From Candidatus Shapirobacteria bacterium (GTDB lineage Bacteria; Patescibacteriota; Microgenomatia; UBA12405): a stretch of DNA of 9,178 nt. Positions within the stretch are counted from its first letter, which is position 1. Each line of letters begins with the position of its first letter. The stretch spans positions 1-9,178 of the forward strand of contig JAPLYY010000005.1 of assembly GCA_026395315.1 (NCBI GenBank). Direction: 5' to 3'. The position numbers were made by a program, and so were the translations under genes. The notes below the pieces were generated by a model. That model worked only from the letters and a program-made list of their open reading frames with translations. It was not told where the DNA came from and ran no database searches. Below are positions 1 through 7,784 of this stretch, in pieces.

Positions 1-733
1 GGAAAATTAAAGAGAACAGATAAATAATAAATAGTGAGGGAAGTAAATAACCGATTTTAAGGCTGGTTTGAGGATAGATTCGGGCAAAATTACCCCGATG
101 AAGGGCGTAACGGGTGATCTGTTTGAGGTGGGCGGAAATAACTTCGCGACGATGGTGGTAAACCATAATTGAAGGGTGATAATCGATTTGTTGTTTTAAT
201 TTATGGACCAAATCTAAACATAAAATAGTGTCTTCACCGGGCCAATGATGAATATCAAAGCCGCCTACAGCAAAGAAGGATGATTTTTTAACAATCAGAT
301 TGACTGAAGGAAAATCATCAACAAAACGCGGGGAGGAAACTTGATTACGATAGGTACCGGCGCCGCCACTACCCAAATAGGATGACCAGACTAAGCCGGA
401 GGCCTGACGCCGGGGATTATCAGAAGGTGGAGTGAGACAAGGGCCGCAGACAGCAGCAATTTTGGCAGATTTACTTAATTGGATTAAAGCATTTTTTAAC
501 CAGTTGGAATCAGGATAGGAATCATCATCGAGAAAGGCCAAGTAATCCCCTTTGGCTTTTTTGGCACCGAGATTACGTTTAATAGCCGGGTTAGGAGAAT
601 GAGATACCTTATCGGTAATGACTAATATTTCGAATGACTTGTAGTTTTGGGTCGATAAATATTTTAGGGTTTCACGGAGGTAGTCAGTTTCGATTCTAAC
701 GGGAATAATAATAGAAAATTTATACTTTTTCAT
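1..733 (-). CDS. GT2 family glycosyltransferase, C-terminus beyond window (partial)
   Basis: An open frame runs from ATG at 733 to the left edge without a stop, giving 244 visible residues. It reads as a GT-A fold family 2 glycosyltransferase. The N-terminus has the first strand motif FSIIIPVR (residues 6-13). A second strand, FEILVIT, follows at 34-40. An Asp triplet in AFLDDDSYPD (66-75) is the nucleotide-sugar and metal-binding DxD. FFAVGGFD (153-160) followed by WPGED (164-168) supplies the usual acidic residues of the acceptor side. Residues after about 226 become hydrophobic (IGYLLPSLFIIYLF), so a membrane-anchored C-terminus is likely. Its start overlaps the end of the upstream Alg5-like gene by 14 nt, and a weak GGTGA lies just before the ATG. 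Donor and acceptor cannot be read from sequence. The GT2 assignment is secure; the role in surface glycan assembly comes from context. Confidence 0.88.
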   Translation of the reverse strand, partial: MKKYKFSIIIPVRIETDYLRETLKYLSTQNYKSFEILVITDKVSHSPNPAIKRNLGAKKAKGDYLAFLDDDSYPDSNWLKNALIQLSKSAKIAAVCGPCLTPPSDNPRRQASGLVWSSYLGSGGAGTYRNQVSSPRFVDDFPSVNLIVKKSSFFAVGGFDIHHWPGEDTILCLDLVHKLKQQIDYHPSIMVYHHRREVISAHLKQITRYALHRGNFARIYPQTSLKIGYLLPSLFIIYLFSLIF

Positions 734-1529
734 ATTCACCGGTATTAACACGCAAATTTAATTCCGGATCTAAAACCCATTTTCGCCGATTGTAGTCATC
801 GTAATAATGAAGCAGGTGAAGACGGTAGAAAATGGCTAAAGCATCGAGAAAGGTTTTGTAAATAGTATTAAAAGAGCCGGTAAGTGAAGTAAAATCATAA
901 GATAACTTAATCGGCGCTTCATAAATTTTGCTAAACCCTAAATGATTAGCTACAGCCAGAATTTCCAGATCGATGGCATAGTTTTTAACTAATAAACGAG
1001 GTAAAACTTTTTCTAAAACTGCGCGCTTAAATATTTTCAGACCGGCCTGAGTGTCGTGAACGTTAATATTTAAAAGATTTTTAGCAAAAATCCAAGCAAA
1101 AATACTGAGGATTTTACGGTTCAAAGGATAATTGACCATGGAAGCTGGGTGTCGTTTGGACCCGACAATAATATCGGCGTTATACCACTCCAGGTGTTCC
1201 AAAATCATCGAAAGGCCGTTAGGATCGATCTCCATGCCGGCATCAATAAAGGCAACGTAATCACCCTTGGTGTGAGCCATACCGTAGCGGAGAGCGTAAC
1301 CTTTGCCGTGGTTGTTGGGATAGCCGATGACTTTTAGTTTTTTTAAATGACACTTAGTTGCTTCGGAAAATGAATTATCAACCGAAGTGCCGTCAATAAC
1401 GGCAATTAATTCGTAGTCGTAACGAATCTGATCAAGAGTATCAATAATAGTGTAAAGATCCTGACGAATTGATTTTGCCTGTTTATAGACAGGAACTATG
1501 ACAGAAAGAAAATGACTGTTATTTTTCAT
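720..1529 (-). CDS. GT2 glycosyltransferase, Alg5/DPM1-like (probable polyprenyl-phosphate sugar synthase)
   Basis: This 269-residue protein matches the pattern of dolichyl/polyprenyl-phosphate glycosyltransferases, which move a sugar from a nucleotide donor to a lipid phosphate on the cytoplasmic face. Visible motifs are the first strand LSVIVPVY (8-15), NNHGKGYALRYGM (72-84, the Alg5-type GKG..A.R.G motif), VGSKRHP (122-128), DTQAGLKIFKR (159-169) and YAIDLEILAVANHLG (184-198). The usual DxD is altered: residues 94-102 read FIDAGMEID, so the second Asp is Gly98. No C-terminal membrane helices are present, unlike GtrB-type members; the end is polar and aromatic (HYYDDYNRRKW, 241-251). In context it could charge the carrier lipid for the GT-C enzymes upstream in the operon. 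It overlaps the next gene by 14 nt, and its start overlaps by 11 nt the ancestral end of the broken GT4 gene. Family is confident; substrate is unknown. Confidence 0.87.
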   Translation of the reverse strand: MKNNSHFLSVIVPVYKQAKSIRQDLYTIIDTLDQIRYDYELIAVIDGTSVDNSFSEATKCHLKKLKVIGYPNNHGKGYALRYGMAHTKGDYVAFIDAGMEIDPNGLSMILEHLEWYNADIIVGSKRHPASMVNYPLNRKILSIFAWIFAKNLLNINVHDTQAGLKIFKRAVLEKVLPRLLVKNYAIDLEILAVANHLGFSKIYEAPIKLSYDFTSLTGSFNTIYKTFLDALAIFYRLHLLHYYDDYNRRKWVLDPELNLRVNTGEYEKV

Positions 1530-1593
1530 GAAGATTTTGCAGGGCTAGTTGGTAGACAGATAAGGTTTGTAGAGCGGTATACTGCCAGTCAAA
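1519..1593 (-). pseudogene. Out-of-frame remnant of the GT4 C-terminus
   Basis: Reading from 1593 in a different frame from the upstream GT4 gene gives 24 codons and a TAA at 1519. The peptide begins FDWQYTALQTLSVYQ, which has the character of the last helix of GT4 enzymes (typically R-F-S-W-x-x-T-A-x-x-T-L-x-V-Y). An in-register Arg codon (CGG) precedes it. Ending at 1519 gives an 11-nt overlap (ATGAAAAATAA) with the next start codon, as at the other junctions of this operon. I read it as the original end of the GT4 gene, displaced by an internal deletion. It has no start of its own and is unlikely to be translated. Confidence 0.75.
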
Positions 1594-2396
1594 CCGAAAC
1601 CTTCAGCAAAGGACGGTTGGCAATAAAGCGTAGCTAGTTTGTAAAAATAGGGTAAATCTTGATCGGGAACAAAGCCAACAAGATTGATTAATGGATTAAT
1701 CTTAGCTTGTTTTTGAAGCCATAAGATATCTTGAGTCCAAGGATGGTCAGGAGTATCAGATTTGGATGCGGATTTACCGACAATAACCAAAGGATAGTTT
1801 AATTTAAGACAGGCTTTAACCAAAGAGGGAATGTTTTTATTCCAATTAATATCGCCGACAAACAGGACAAATTTATCAGGAAGATGATATTTATTTTTTA
1901 TTTTTTTGGCTAATGATGAATTAAATTTAGGAACTTTAAAAGAAGGGGCTTCGTAAGTGACGTAAATATGATCAAGAGGATATTTGGTAATTTTATAAAT
2001 AGAAAACTTTGAGTAATTGGAAACGGTAATTATATAATCTGTTTTTAACAGATGTCTTTTTTGGATCTGCCAGTTTAGTTCGCCTTTTATTCCAACCGGA
2101 AAATGTTTTTTGAATTCACGAGGAATGAGGTCGTGAACAGTAACAATTGTAGGAATGTCATTGGGAATTAGGGTTTTTTTAAAAGGGTCAAAAAACGGAT
2201 AATGAATTAAATCAAAGCTATTCAAATTATTATCGGTAACAAGTTGAATGTTAAAGTTTTTAAAATCCGGATTAGTTTTGGTCTCTTTCTGGAGAGCGGC
2301 AATCAGATTTTTGGTATAAAAACCAACACCGCGGGTAGAATTGCCGTTAGATAAGGGAGTAACATCAATAGCAATTTTATAATTTTTTTTGTTCAT
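1545..2396 (-). CDS. GT4-like glycosyltransferase, truncated by internal deletion and frameshift
   Basis: This 283-residue product is a GT-B fold glycosyltransferase of the GT4 type, normally about 350-390 residues. The N-terminal acceptor domain is intact: IAIDVTPL (8-15), STRGVGFYTKNLIAAL (20-35, glycine loop), DLIHYP (62-67), VTVHDLIPREF (85-95) and ITVSNYSK (123-130). The donor domain opens normally with FVLFVGDINWNKNIPSLV (176-193), LVIVGKS (203-209) and the PSFAEGFG motif (261-268), which carries the first Glu of the E-x7-E donor site. After residue 268 the sequence departs from the family and stops at a TAG 15 codons later. The second Glu and roughly 60-80 residues of the donor domain are missing. 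The GT4 C-terminal helix survives in another frame (1519-1593). The enzyme is probably inactive unless this is an assembly error. The start overlaps the preceding gene by 20 nt, and no Shine-Dalgarno is visible. Confidence 0.85.
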   Translation of the reverse strand: MNKKNYKIAIDVTPLSNGNSTRGVGFYTKNLIAALQKETKTNPDFKNFNIQLVTDNNLNSFDLIHYPFFDPFKKTLIPNDIPTIVTVHDLIPREFKKHFPVGIKGELNWQIQKRHLLKTDYIITVSNYSKFSIYKITKYPLDHIYVTYEAPSFKVPKFNSSLAKKIKNKYHLPDKFVLFVGDINWNKNIPSLVKACLKLNYPLVIVGKSASKSDTPDHPWTQDILWLQKQAKINPLINLVGFVPDQDLPYFYKLATLYCQPSFAEGFGLTGSIPLYKPYLSTN

Positions 2397-3123
2397 AATA
2401 CTTTATATAAGAAATTGGGAATCGAAGAGAAGAGTACCAAGCAAAAACAAAACCGGGAAAACCATCAACATAGCCCCGATGAAGAAAATACGCCAATAAA
2501 AACCAATGAATAGGCTTGATAATAAAATAATTTAAAAAATGGGGATGATTAAGATCTGATGCCAATAAAGTCGTATAGCGATCATTACGCAATAAATAAC
2601 GGGAAAAATTAGGATCGGAATAATGGAGAAGATCGTGCTGAAGCCAGCCAACAGAACCGTTAATTTCGGCTTGTTCGTGAACATCTTTACAAGGAAGATG
2701 ACCTTTGCCATTGAGATAGAGCCGGATGGTGGGATCGGGATAGATGCCGCCTTTGGTTAAAAATTTACCCAAGAAGAAGTTTTGCCGTTTGATCCAAAAG
2801 CCACTGTCGACAGGGTTACTGTTAATGATTTCTTGAATCTCCTTTTTTAATTCGGGAGTAACAACTTCATCAGCGTCGAGCTGGAGGATCCAATCGCTGG
2901 TGCAGGCGTCAATGGCCATTTGTTTGTTTAGGTGGAAGATAGGTTTATTAGTGGTGGAAATTACTTTTGTGTGTGGAAAACTTTTAACAATTTTTACAGT
3001 ATCATCTGAAGATTCTCCATCGACAACGATTATTTCATTTACCCAACCAGAAACCGATTCAAGACATTTTTTTATGTTGTTGGTTTCGTTAAAGGTAGCT
3101 ATGGCTATGGAGATAGTGGTCAT
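2377..3123 (-). CDS. GT2 glycosyltransferase, WaaE/KdtX-like (LPS-core glucosyltransferase family)
   Basis: This complete 248-residue GT2 enzyme has the layout of the WaaE/KdtX group, whose characterised members add glucose to the lipopolysaccharide core. It opens with ISIAIATFNETNNI (4-17), then WVNEIIVVDGESSDDT (27-42) for nucleotide binding and ILQLDADEVVTPEL (79-92) with an intact DAD. Downstream signatures are PDPTIRLY (129-136), DVHEQ (147-151, the likely catalytic-base region) and a C-terminal hydrophobic segment around 197-213 followed by HRGYVDGFPGFVFA (215-228), typical of this family and probably membrane-associating. Length and motifs are normal, so it looks functional. It shares ATGA (4 nt) with the stop of the GT-C gene upstream and overlaps the GT4 gene by 20 nt. 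The true acceptor is probably a lipid-linked glycan other than LPS core if the host is a Patescibacterium; that is inference. Confidence 0.9.
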   Translation of the reverse strand: MTTISIAIATFNETNNIKKCLESVSGWVNEIIVVDGESSDDTVKIVKSFPHTKVISTTNKPIFHLNKQMAIDACTSDWILQLDADEVVTPELKKEIQEIINSNPVDSGFWIKRQNFFLGKFLTKGGIYPDPTIRLYLNGKGHLPCKDVHEQAEINGSVGWLQHDLLHYSDPNFSRYLLRNDRYTTLLASDLNHPHFLNYFIIKPIHWFLLAYFLHRGYVDGFPGFVFAWYSSLRFPISYIKYYEQKKL

Positions 3124-4667
3124 TTGGTATATATTTTAAAGCTTTTACCGGTAGAAAGGAAATCAGAAGAATCAACAACCAGTGAATTCTGGGGAATGAC
3201 TTCGGGGATATGGAAAGTAATATTATCAATTTGATCAACGGTGGAAAAACCAAATTTGTCCGGTGAGGTGAGTTTAATTTGTGACTGAATTTGTTGGGGT
3301 GGATATTGGGAAAAGAAAAGATAGAGAATGTAAGGCTGATCATATTTGTTGGTAAAAAAGATATTTTGGTATTTTGATTTGTTGATATTAACAAAAGGAA
3401 CAATATCGGAAAATCCCCTATTCCAGGCAAAAGAATAACGTTGAGGTGAATGAACGAAATAAGAATCTAGATAAAATAGAAAACTAAAAAGGTAAAGCGG
3501 AATCAGAAGATATTTAAAATAAGAAAGTTTGGTAATACCAAAAGCGATAAAAATTGATAAAGGTATGACCATAGGCAAAGCCCGGAGAGCGGATGGAGCC
3601 TGAAAAGTTAATGATGAGGCCAGGGGTGCAATAAATAGAAACGAAAATAAAAGTGATTTAAGGTGGGGAGTTTTGGATTTTAGGACAAAGATAATGCCAA
3701 AAAACAGCAGAGGTACTTCGAATAAGTAAAATTGACCCATATCGGGTGACTTAGACCGGGGAACGTCGTCACCTTTGAGAAAGAGGAAATTGTAGTCGAA
3801 ATGAGAAAAATATTTTTGGGCCCAGGAGATGGTGTAGAGAACTCTTTTGTTGTGGATAATACGGTTAATTAGTTTAGTATTACCATGTTCGTTGAGAAGC
3901 TCTTCGGCGCGGGCAATGGGGCCGTAGTCAGCGGTTAAACCAACGCCGCCAAAACGGGTAGTACCGCCGCTACGGACAAATGAAGTGAGAACCGGAACAG
4001 TGAGAATAATGGCAACAAGCAAGGATAATAAGGCAGGTTTAATAGATTTTAAAAATAATTTAAAATTAAAAATAATTAAGATAAGAAATATTACGGGAAC
4101 AATTATCCGGGCGGAATGATAAATATAAAGTGAGGTGACAAGTGGAAGTGGAAATAAAAATATTAAATATGATTTATGAGAAATGATATATGAATAAAAC
4201 CAAAATAAACCTAAAATAATAAAAAAGAGAGCAGTTGATGATTCCCAGGCACCGCGGGAAAAATGAATATGCCAGGGGTTAATGGTTAAAACAAAAGCGG
4301 AAATAATTGAAAGATTGTAATTTGAAGAAAGAAGAAGAACTAACTTATAAATTAGATATATGGTGAAAATGGATAATATGAGGTTGGGAAGACGGACAGC
4401 CAGGGGGGTTAAACCAAAGGCAGTAATAAATGGTAGATCTAAATAAACATAACCACCGGGTTTGTAATCACCAAAAGATTGGAAGTGGAGAGGCCAAGCA
4501 GCGCCATGTTCGTCTTTGCCGGTTTGGAGTAGAGAATAAGCGTTATAGCCAAGGGCGGCTTCATCTGGGTTTAAAGAGGGGAGTGCGCCAATATTATAAA
4601 AACGAATCATCGCGGCTAACAAAAGGATGGCGATAATTAATTTTGATTTAATTAGTTTGGTAACCAT
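3120..4667 (-). CDS. GT-C membrane glycosyltransferase, PMT/ArnT-like (copy 1, 515 aa)
   Basis: This is a polytopic membrane protein of the GT-C superfamily (PMT_2/ArnT-like), which transfers sugars from polyprenyl-phosphate donors outside the cytoplasm. An N-terminal helix (about 7-24) is followed by the first extracytoplasmic loop with LNPDEAALGYNAYS (32-45). Asp35/Glu36 are the expected catalytic acids. KDEHG (51-55) and SFGDYKPGG (64-72) follow in the same loop. Further motifs shared with its neighbours are WHIHFSRGAWE (132-142), YHSARI (183-188) and APLASSLT followed by ALRALP (347-365). I count about 11-12 hydrophobic segments. The last 110 or so residues form a soluble domain with IFFTNKYDQPYILYLFF (436-452). 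It overlaps the upstream GT-C gene by 20 nt and the downstream GT2 gene by 4 nt. Fold assignment is strong; sugar and acceptor (lipid, glycan or protein) are unknown. Confidence 0.88.
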   Translation of the reverse strand: MVTKLIKSKLIIAILLLAAMIRFYNIGALPSLNPDEAALGYNAYSLLQTGKDEHGAAWPLHFQSFGDYKPGGYVYLDLPFITAFGLTPLAVRLPNLILSIFTIYLIYKLVLLLSSNYNLSIISAFVLTINPWHIHFSRGAWESSTALFFIILGLFWFYSYIISHKSYLIFLFPLPLVTSLYIYHSARIIVPVIFLILIIFNFKLFLKSIKPALLSLLVAIILTVPVLTSFVRSGGTTRFGGVGLTADYGPIARAEELLNEHGNTKLINRIIHNKRVLYTISWAQKYFSHFDYNFLFLKGDDVPRSKSPDMGQFYLFEVPLLFFGIIFVLKSKTPHLKSLLFSFLFIAPLASSLTFQAPSALRALPMVIPLSIFIAFGITKLSYFKYLLIPLYLFSFLFYLDSYFVHSPQRYSFAWNRGFSDIVPFVNINKSKYQNIFFTNKYDQPYILYLFFSQYPPQQIQSQIKLTSPDKFGFSTVDQIDNITFHIPEVIPQNSLVVDSSDFLSTGKSFKIYTK

Positions 4668-6216
4668 AGAAGGTAGAGGTGTTATTTATAGGCGAGAGTG
4701 GGGTTAAAAGGGAAAGATCAATCCCCTGCCGGACGGCATCATCATAGGAAAAAATCATCAATTGGTTTGGCTTGTTTTTAAGCCCATTAAAATTGGGTGC
4801 CTGAAAGTGAATATTGTCAATTTGAGTGACGGAACCGGTATCCAAACCATTAACAACTAAATTGGCTTGACTCTGATATCTGGCTGGATCGTAATGACTA
4901 AAGAAAAGATAAAAAATATAAGGTTGGCCATAAAAGTCGGAAAAGTAAATGTCAGTTTTGTTGGCAGAATTGGTCAATAAGTAATTGGTGGCCTGCTGAT
5001 AACCGTAAAGATGCTCTGACGGTTTGGTTTTGACAAAATGGTTAAGATATAAATCAGAATAATAAACAAAACTAAGTAAATAAACGGAAAAGACAATAAT
5101 TTTTAACCATTTTGAAGTAATAAGTCTTAAACCGGAGGCAATAAAGAAAATCAAGGGAACAGAAAACGACATATCACGGACCGGTTGAATCGAATCACGG
5201 GTCAAAGCTGAGGCTAGAGGTGCAGTTATAAGCCAGAAGAGAAAAAACCAGGTTAAGGGTGTAATTTTGGTGGAAAGTTTTTTGAAAAAGCCTAAATAGA
5301 GGAAGATTAAAGAAGGATAGAGAATAACGCCAATGTATGGGGCGGAATGACGGGCAACCTGCCAGTCACCTTCGAATACCAGAAATCTGGGTGAAAAATT
5401 GTTAAAATAACGTTCCCAAAAGCCACGGAGAAAAAAGAAAACTTGGTTGTGAAAAAGATGATAATCTAACTGGTTTGATTCGGCGATGATTTGATTAATT
5501 TCAGTTTGATTTTGGGTATATGACCACAGACCAAAAACCTGAAGACGATTACTGTCGCTTTGAGTTAGCAAACCAAAGAGAATAGGGACAGCAAATACTG
5601 CCAAGGGTAAGCAAAATTTTAAAAGAAAGTTTTTTGCGGATGGACGAAAGATAGCTAACAGGGCAATAATTAGTAACGGTGACATAATTTTGCCGCCTTG
5701 ATAGGTAAAAAGGGTTAGACCAAAAATTATAGCTGACCAAAAATATTTATGGCGGACAAAAAAATATGAAGCCAAAATTAGTTCGAAAGTGAGAATATTG
5801 GTTTCCCAAGCACCCCGGGAAAAGTGGATATTAAAAGGATTAAAGGCTAAAAGCAGGGCGGATAATAAGGCTAGTTTTTTAGATTTTGGAGAAATGATAA
5901 TGATGAGTAAATATAGAAATATGGGAGTTAAAGAGCCAATAATGATTGAGGGAAGGCGGACTGCCAAAGGAGTGAGACCAAGATCGGCGACAAAAGGAAT
6001 GGTTAAGTAAATATATAACCCTGGTTTGTAATCGCCAAAAGACTTAAAAATCAGCGGTAATCTGACCCCATATTCATCTTTGCCGGTTTTGATAATCGAA
6101 TAAGCATTGTAGCCGATGGAAGCTTCGTCCCAAAGCAAGGGAACATAATTAGTTTGGTAGATTCGGATAAAAAAGGCCATTATTACTATAATGGTTAATA
6201 GTATTTTGGTCTTCAT
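4648..6216 (-). CDS. GT-C membrane glycosyltransferase, PMT/ArnT-like (copy 2, 522 aa)
   Basis: A paralogue of both neighbouring GT-C proteins. The first loop has LLWDEASIGYNAYS (27-40; Asp30/Glu31 as expected catalytic acids), GKDEYG (45-50) and SFGDYKPGLYIYL (59-71). The second conserved loop reads NIHFSRGAWET (129-139). A TYQGGK motif (171-176) replaces the YHxxR motif of the other copies. A long loop (about 217-293) precedes FLVFEGDW (278-285). APLASALTRDSIQPVRDM (332-349) keeps the conserved Arg347. The C-terminal soluble domain starts near 395 with YGYQQATNYL (404-413) and contains IYFSDFYGQPYIFYLFFSHY (423-442). Of the three complete copies it is closest by eye to copy 1, sharing the QSQ and QIDNI.F stretches late in the domain. 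The ATG at 6216 forms an ATGA overlap with the stop of copy 3. Nothing suggests damage. Substrates cannot be deduced. Confidence 0.88.
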   Translation of the reverse strand: MKTKILLTIIVIMAFFIRIYQTNYVPLLWDEASIGYNAYSIIKTGKDEYGVRLPLIFKSFGDYKPGLYIYLTIPFVADLGLTPLAVRLPSIIIGSLTPIFLYLLIIIISPKSKKLALLSALLLAFNPFNIHFSRGAWETNILTFELILASYFFVRHKYFWSAIIFGLTLFTYQGGKIMSPLLIIALLAIFRPSAKNFLLKFCLPLAVFAVPILFGLLTQSDSNRLQVFGLWSYTQNQTEINQIIAESNQLDYHLFHNQVFFFLRGFWERYFNNFSPRFLVFEGDWQVARHSAPYIGVILYPSLIFLYLGFFKKLSTKITPLTWFFLFWLITAPLASALTRDSIQPVRDMSFSVPLIFFIASGLRLITSKWLKIIVFSVYLLSFVYYSDLYLNHFVKTKPSEHLYGYQQATNYLLTNSANKTDIYFSDFYGQPYIFYLFFSHYDPARYQSQANLVVNGLDTGSVTQIDNIHFQAPNFNGLKNKPNQLMIFSYDDAVRQGIDLSLLTPLSPINNTSTFYGYQTN

Positions 6217-7784
6217 GTTTTGATCAGAACGAAGGCAGTGTGACCATTTTTAAATTTGATAGTTTCAATTATTTGGTTCTCGGGAATTTTGTCATTTAAT
6301 ATATCCCAAGGTGTGGCTATTAGTAATAAGTTTGGTTTGTTCATGTCATGTTTCCAATCCGGACGACGGAATTCATATTTAGCAACCTGAGCGTGATTGT
6401 TGATGGTTGGATCTTTTTGACAATAAAACATGACATATAAATATGGAAGACCAGTGTTAAGCGGACCCAAACTTCCGAATGTATCGGAAAATACAATAGT
6501 TTTAAATTTGTCTTCATTTTGACAGGCATAGACGGCTGCTTGTTTAAAACCGTATTGAGAATATTCGGAAAAATAATACGGGGATTGGATAGTATAAATG
6601 TTAAAAAAATAAGCAAAATTTATTAACAAAAGGAAAAAATAAATACAAAGTAAAGGTAATTTATATTTTAGGTATTCAAAGGTAAAAGTCATAAGAATTA
6701 TAAATGCAGGCAGCCAAGTTAAAGCCCTGAGGGCATGTTGGTCGTTCATGGCGAGTGAAGCTGGTAAGGGTCCGAGAAGAATTAGAGTCCAAGTTATTTG
6801 TTGAAGTTTTTTATTTTTTGATTTTATTAATTGATAGAGACCGAGTAATAGAAATGGAACATCGATCAGAAAAACTAAACCGACATCGGGGTATTCCGGT
6901 GGAGTAAATTGCATACCTTGCCAAGAAATAAATTTTAAATCAAAATAGTCAACATATTTTCCGGCCCAGTAGTTAATAATTTTGTATTGGTTGGAGATGA
7001 AGTTTTTACTTAGTTGATTTGTTAATCTTGGATCGTGAAGAAAAGAAGTTGTCTCGACTCTAGCCTTGATGGCTGGTGAAAATAAGGCTTGGTTAAGAAA
7101 AGGTACGGCAAAAAAACACAGAATAAAAAAGCCAATAATATAATTTTTGGAATATTTTTTTAATTTTAAATCTAAGCGATAGATATAAAGTAAAACTATG
7201 GTGATTATCGGGGTTAATAGTCTTTCGGCATGATAAGTCCAGACTGATAAACTGAGGAAAATTACAGTTAATACAAGTTGATATAGATAATGTGTTTTAA
7301 ACCATTTAATTAAAAATAAAATACCGGCAATTAAACAAAATAAGGCAGTAACTGATTCATAGCCTCCACGGGAATAATGGATGTGCCAGGGAAGAACTGC
7401 TAACCATAATGAGGCAAAAAGGCTGGCTGTCGGAGAGAAACTTAACTCAAGTAAGAGAAAGAAAACTATAATGGGAGTGATGGTGCCAATGAAAGCAGAA
7501 GGAAAGCGAATGGCAAATTCCGTGTAACCAAAGATTTTAATTGAGATAACAGTAAGATAAACATTTACCGGTGGTTTGTAATCACCGACCGATTTAAAAG
7601 CCAGTGGAAGATGAAAACCCCATTCGTCATTACCGGTTTCCAAAACGGAATAAGCATTAATACCAATGGTAGCTTCATCCATAGAAAGGTGAACAGGATA
7701 ATTGGTTAGTTGCCAAAAACGACAGGTAAAAGAAACAATAGTAATGAGGATAATAAAAATAGTTAAACGAAGGTTATTTGACAT
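6213..7784 (-). CDS. GT-C membrane glycosyltransferase, PMT/ArnT-like (copy 3, 523 aa)
   Basis: The third complete GT-C protein and the most divergent of the three. The first loop contains LSMDEATIGINAYS (33-46; Asp36/Glu37 as expected catalytic acids), GNDEWG (51-56) and SVGDYKPPVNVYL (65-77), where the usual GG/GL after KP is PP. WHIHYSRGGYES (133-144), TYHAERLLTP (183-192) and GPLPASLAMNDQHALRALTWLP (split around 338-359) match the other copies in order and spacing. About 11-12 hydrophobic segments are visible. The C-terminal domain carries YGFKQAAVYAC (411-421) and VFSDTFG (431-437). It has an insert of about eight residues before LPYLYVMFYC (446-455), and two cysteines (421 and 455) the other copies lack, which could form a disulfide outside the cell. 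It overlaps the upstream 185-residue gene by 11 nt and the downstream GT-C gene by 4 nt. Donor and acceptor are unknown. Confidence 0.88.
   Translation of the reverse strand: MSNNLRLTIFIILITIVSFTCRFWQLTNYPVHLSMDEATIGINAYSVLETGNDEWGFHLPLAFKSVGDYKPPVNVYLTVISIKIFGYTEFAIRFPSAFIGTITPIIVFFLLLELSFSPTASLFASLWLAVLPWHIHYSRGGYESVTALFCLIAGILFLIKWFKTHYLYQLVLTVIFLSLSVWTYHAERLLTPIITIVLLYIYRLDLKLKKYSKNYIIGFFILCFFAVPFLNQALFSPAIKARVETTSFLHDPRLTNQLSKNFISNQYKIINYWAGKYVDYFDLKFISWQGMQFTPPEYPDVGLVFLIDVPFLLLGLYQLIKSKNKKLQQITWTLILLGPLPASLAMNDQHALRALTWLPAFIILMTFTFEYLKYKLPLLCIYFFLLLINFAYFFNIYTIQSPYYFSEYSQYGFKQAAVYACQNEDKFKTIVFSDTFGSLGPLNTGLPYLYVMFYCQKDPTINNHAQVAKYEFRRPDWKHDMNKPNLLLIATPWDILNDKIPENQIIETIKFKNGHTAFVLIKT

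Noticed and set aside
1149..1337. Plus-strand open frame opposite the Alg5-like gene
   Set aside because: It lies entirely antisense to a well-supported coding region and shows no recognisable protein character. The same applies to plus-strand frames at 2900-3139, 4430-4636, 5789-6010, 8147-8353 and 8334-8543.
1545..1600. Programmed ribosomal frameshift to join the GT4 body to its C-terminal helix
   Set aside because: Even after shifting frame the protein would lack about 60-80 residues of the donor domain, and no slippery heptamer is visible at the junction, so a deletion explains the data better.
3089..3430. Minus-strand open frame overlapping the end of GT-C copy 1
   Set aside because: It is an alternate-frame shadow of GT-C copy 1, and its sequence has no family features. 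The minus-strand frames at 5549-5740 and 6341-6616 are rejected for the same reason.
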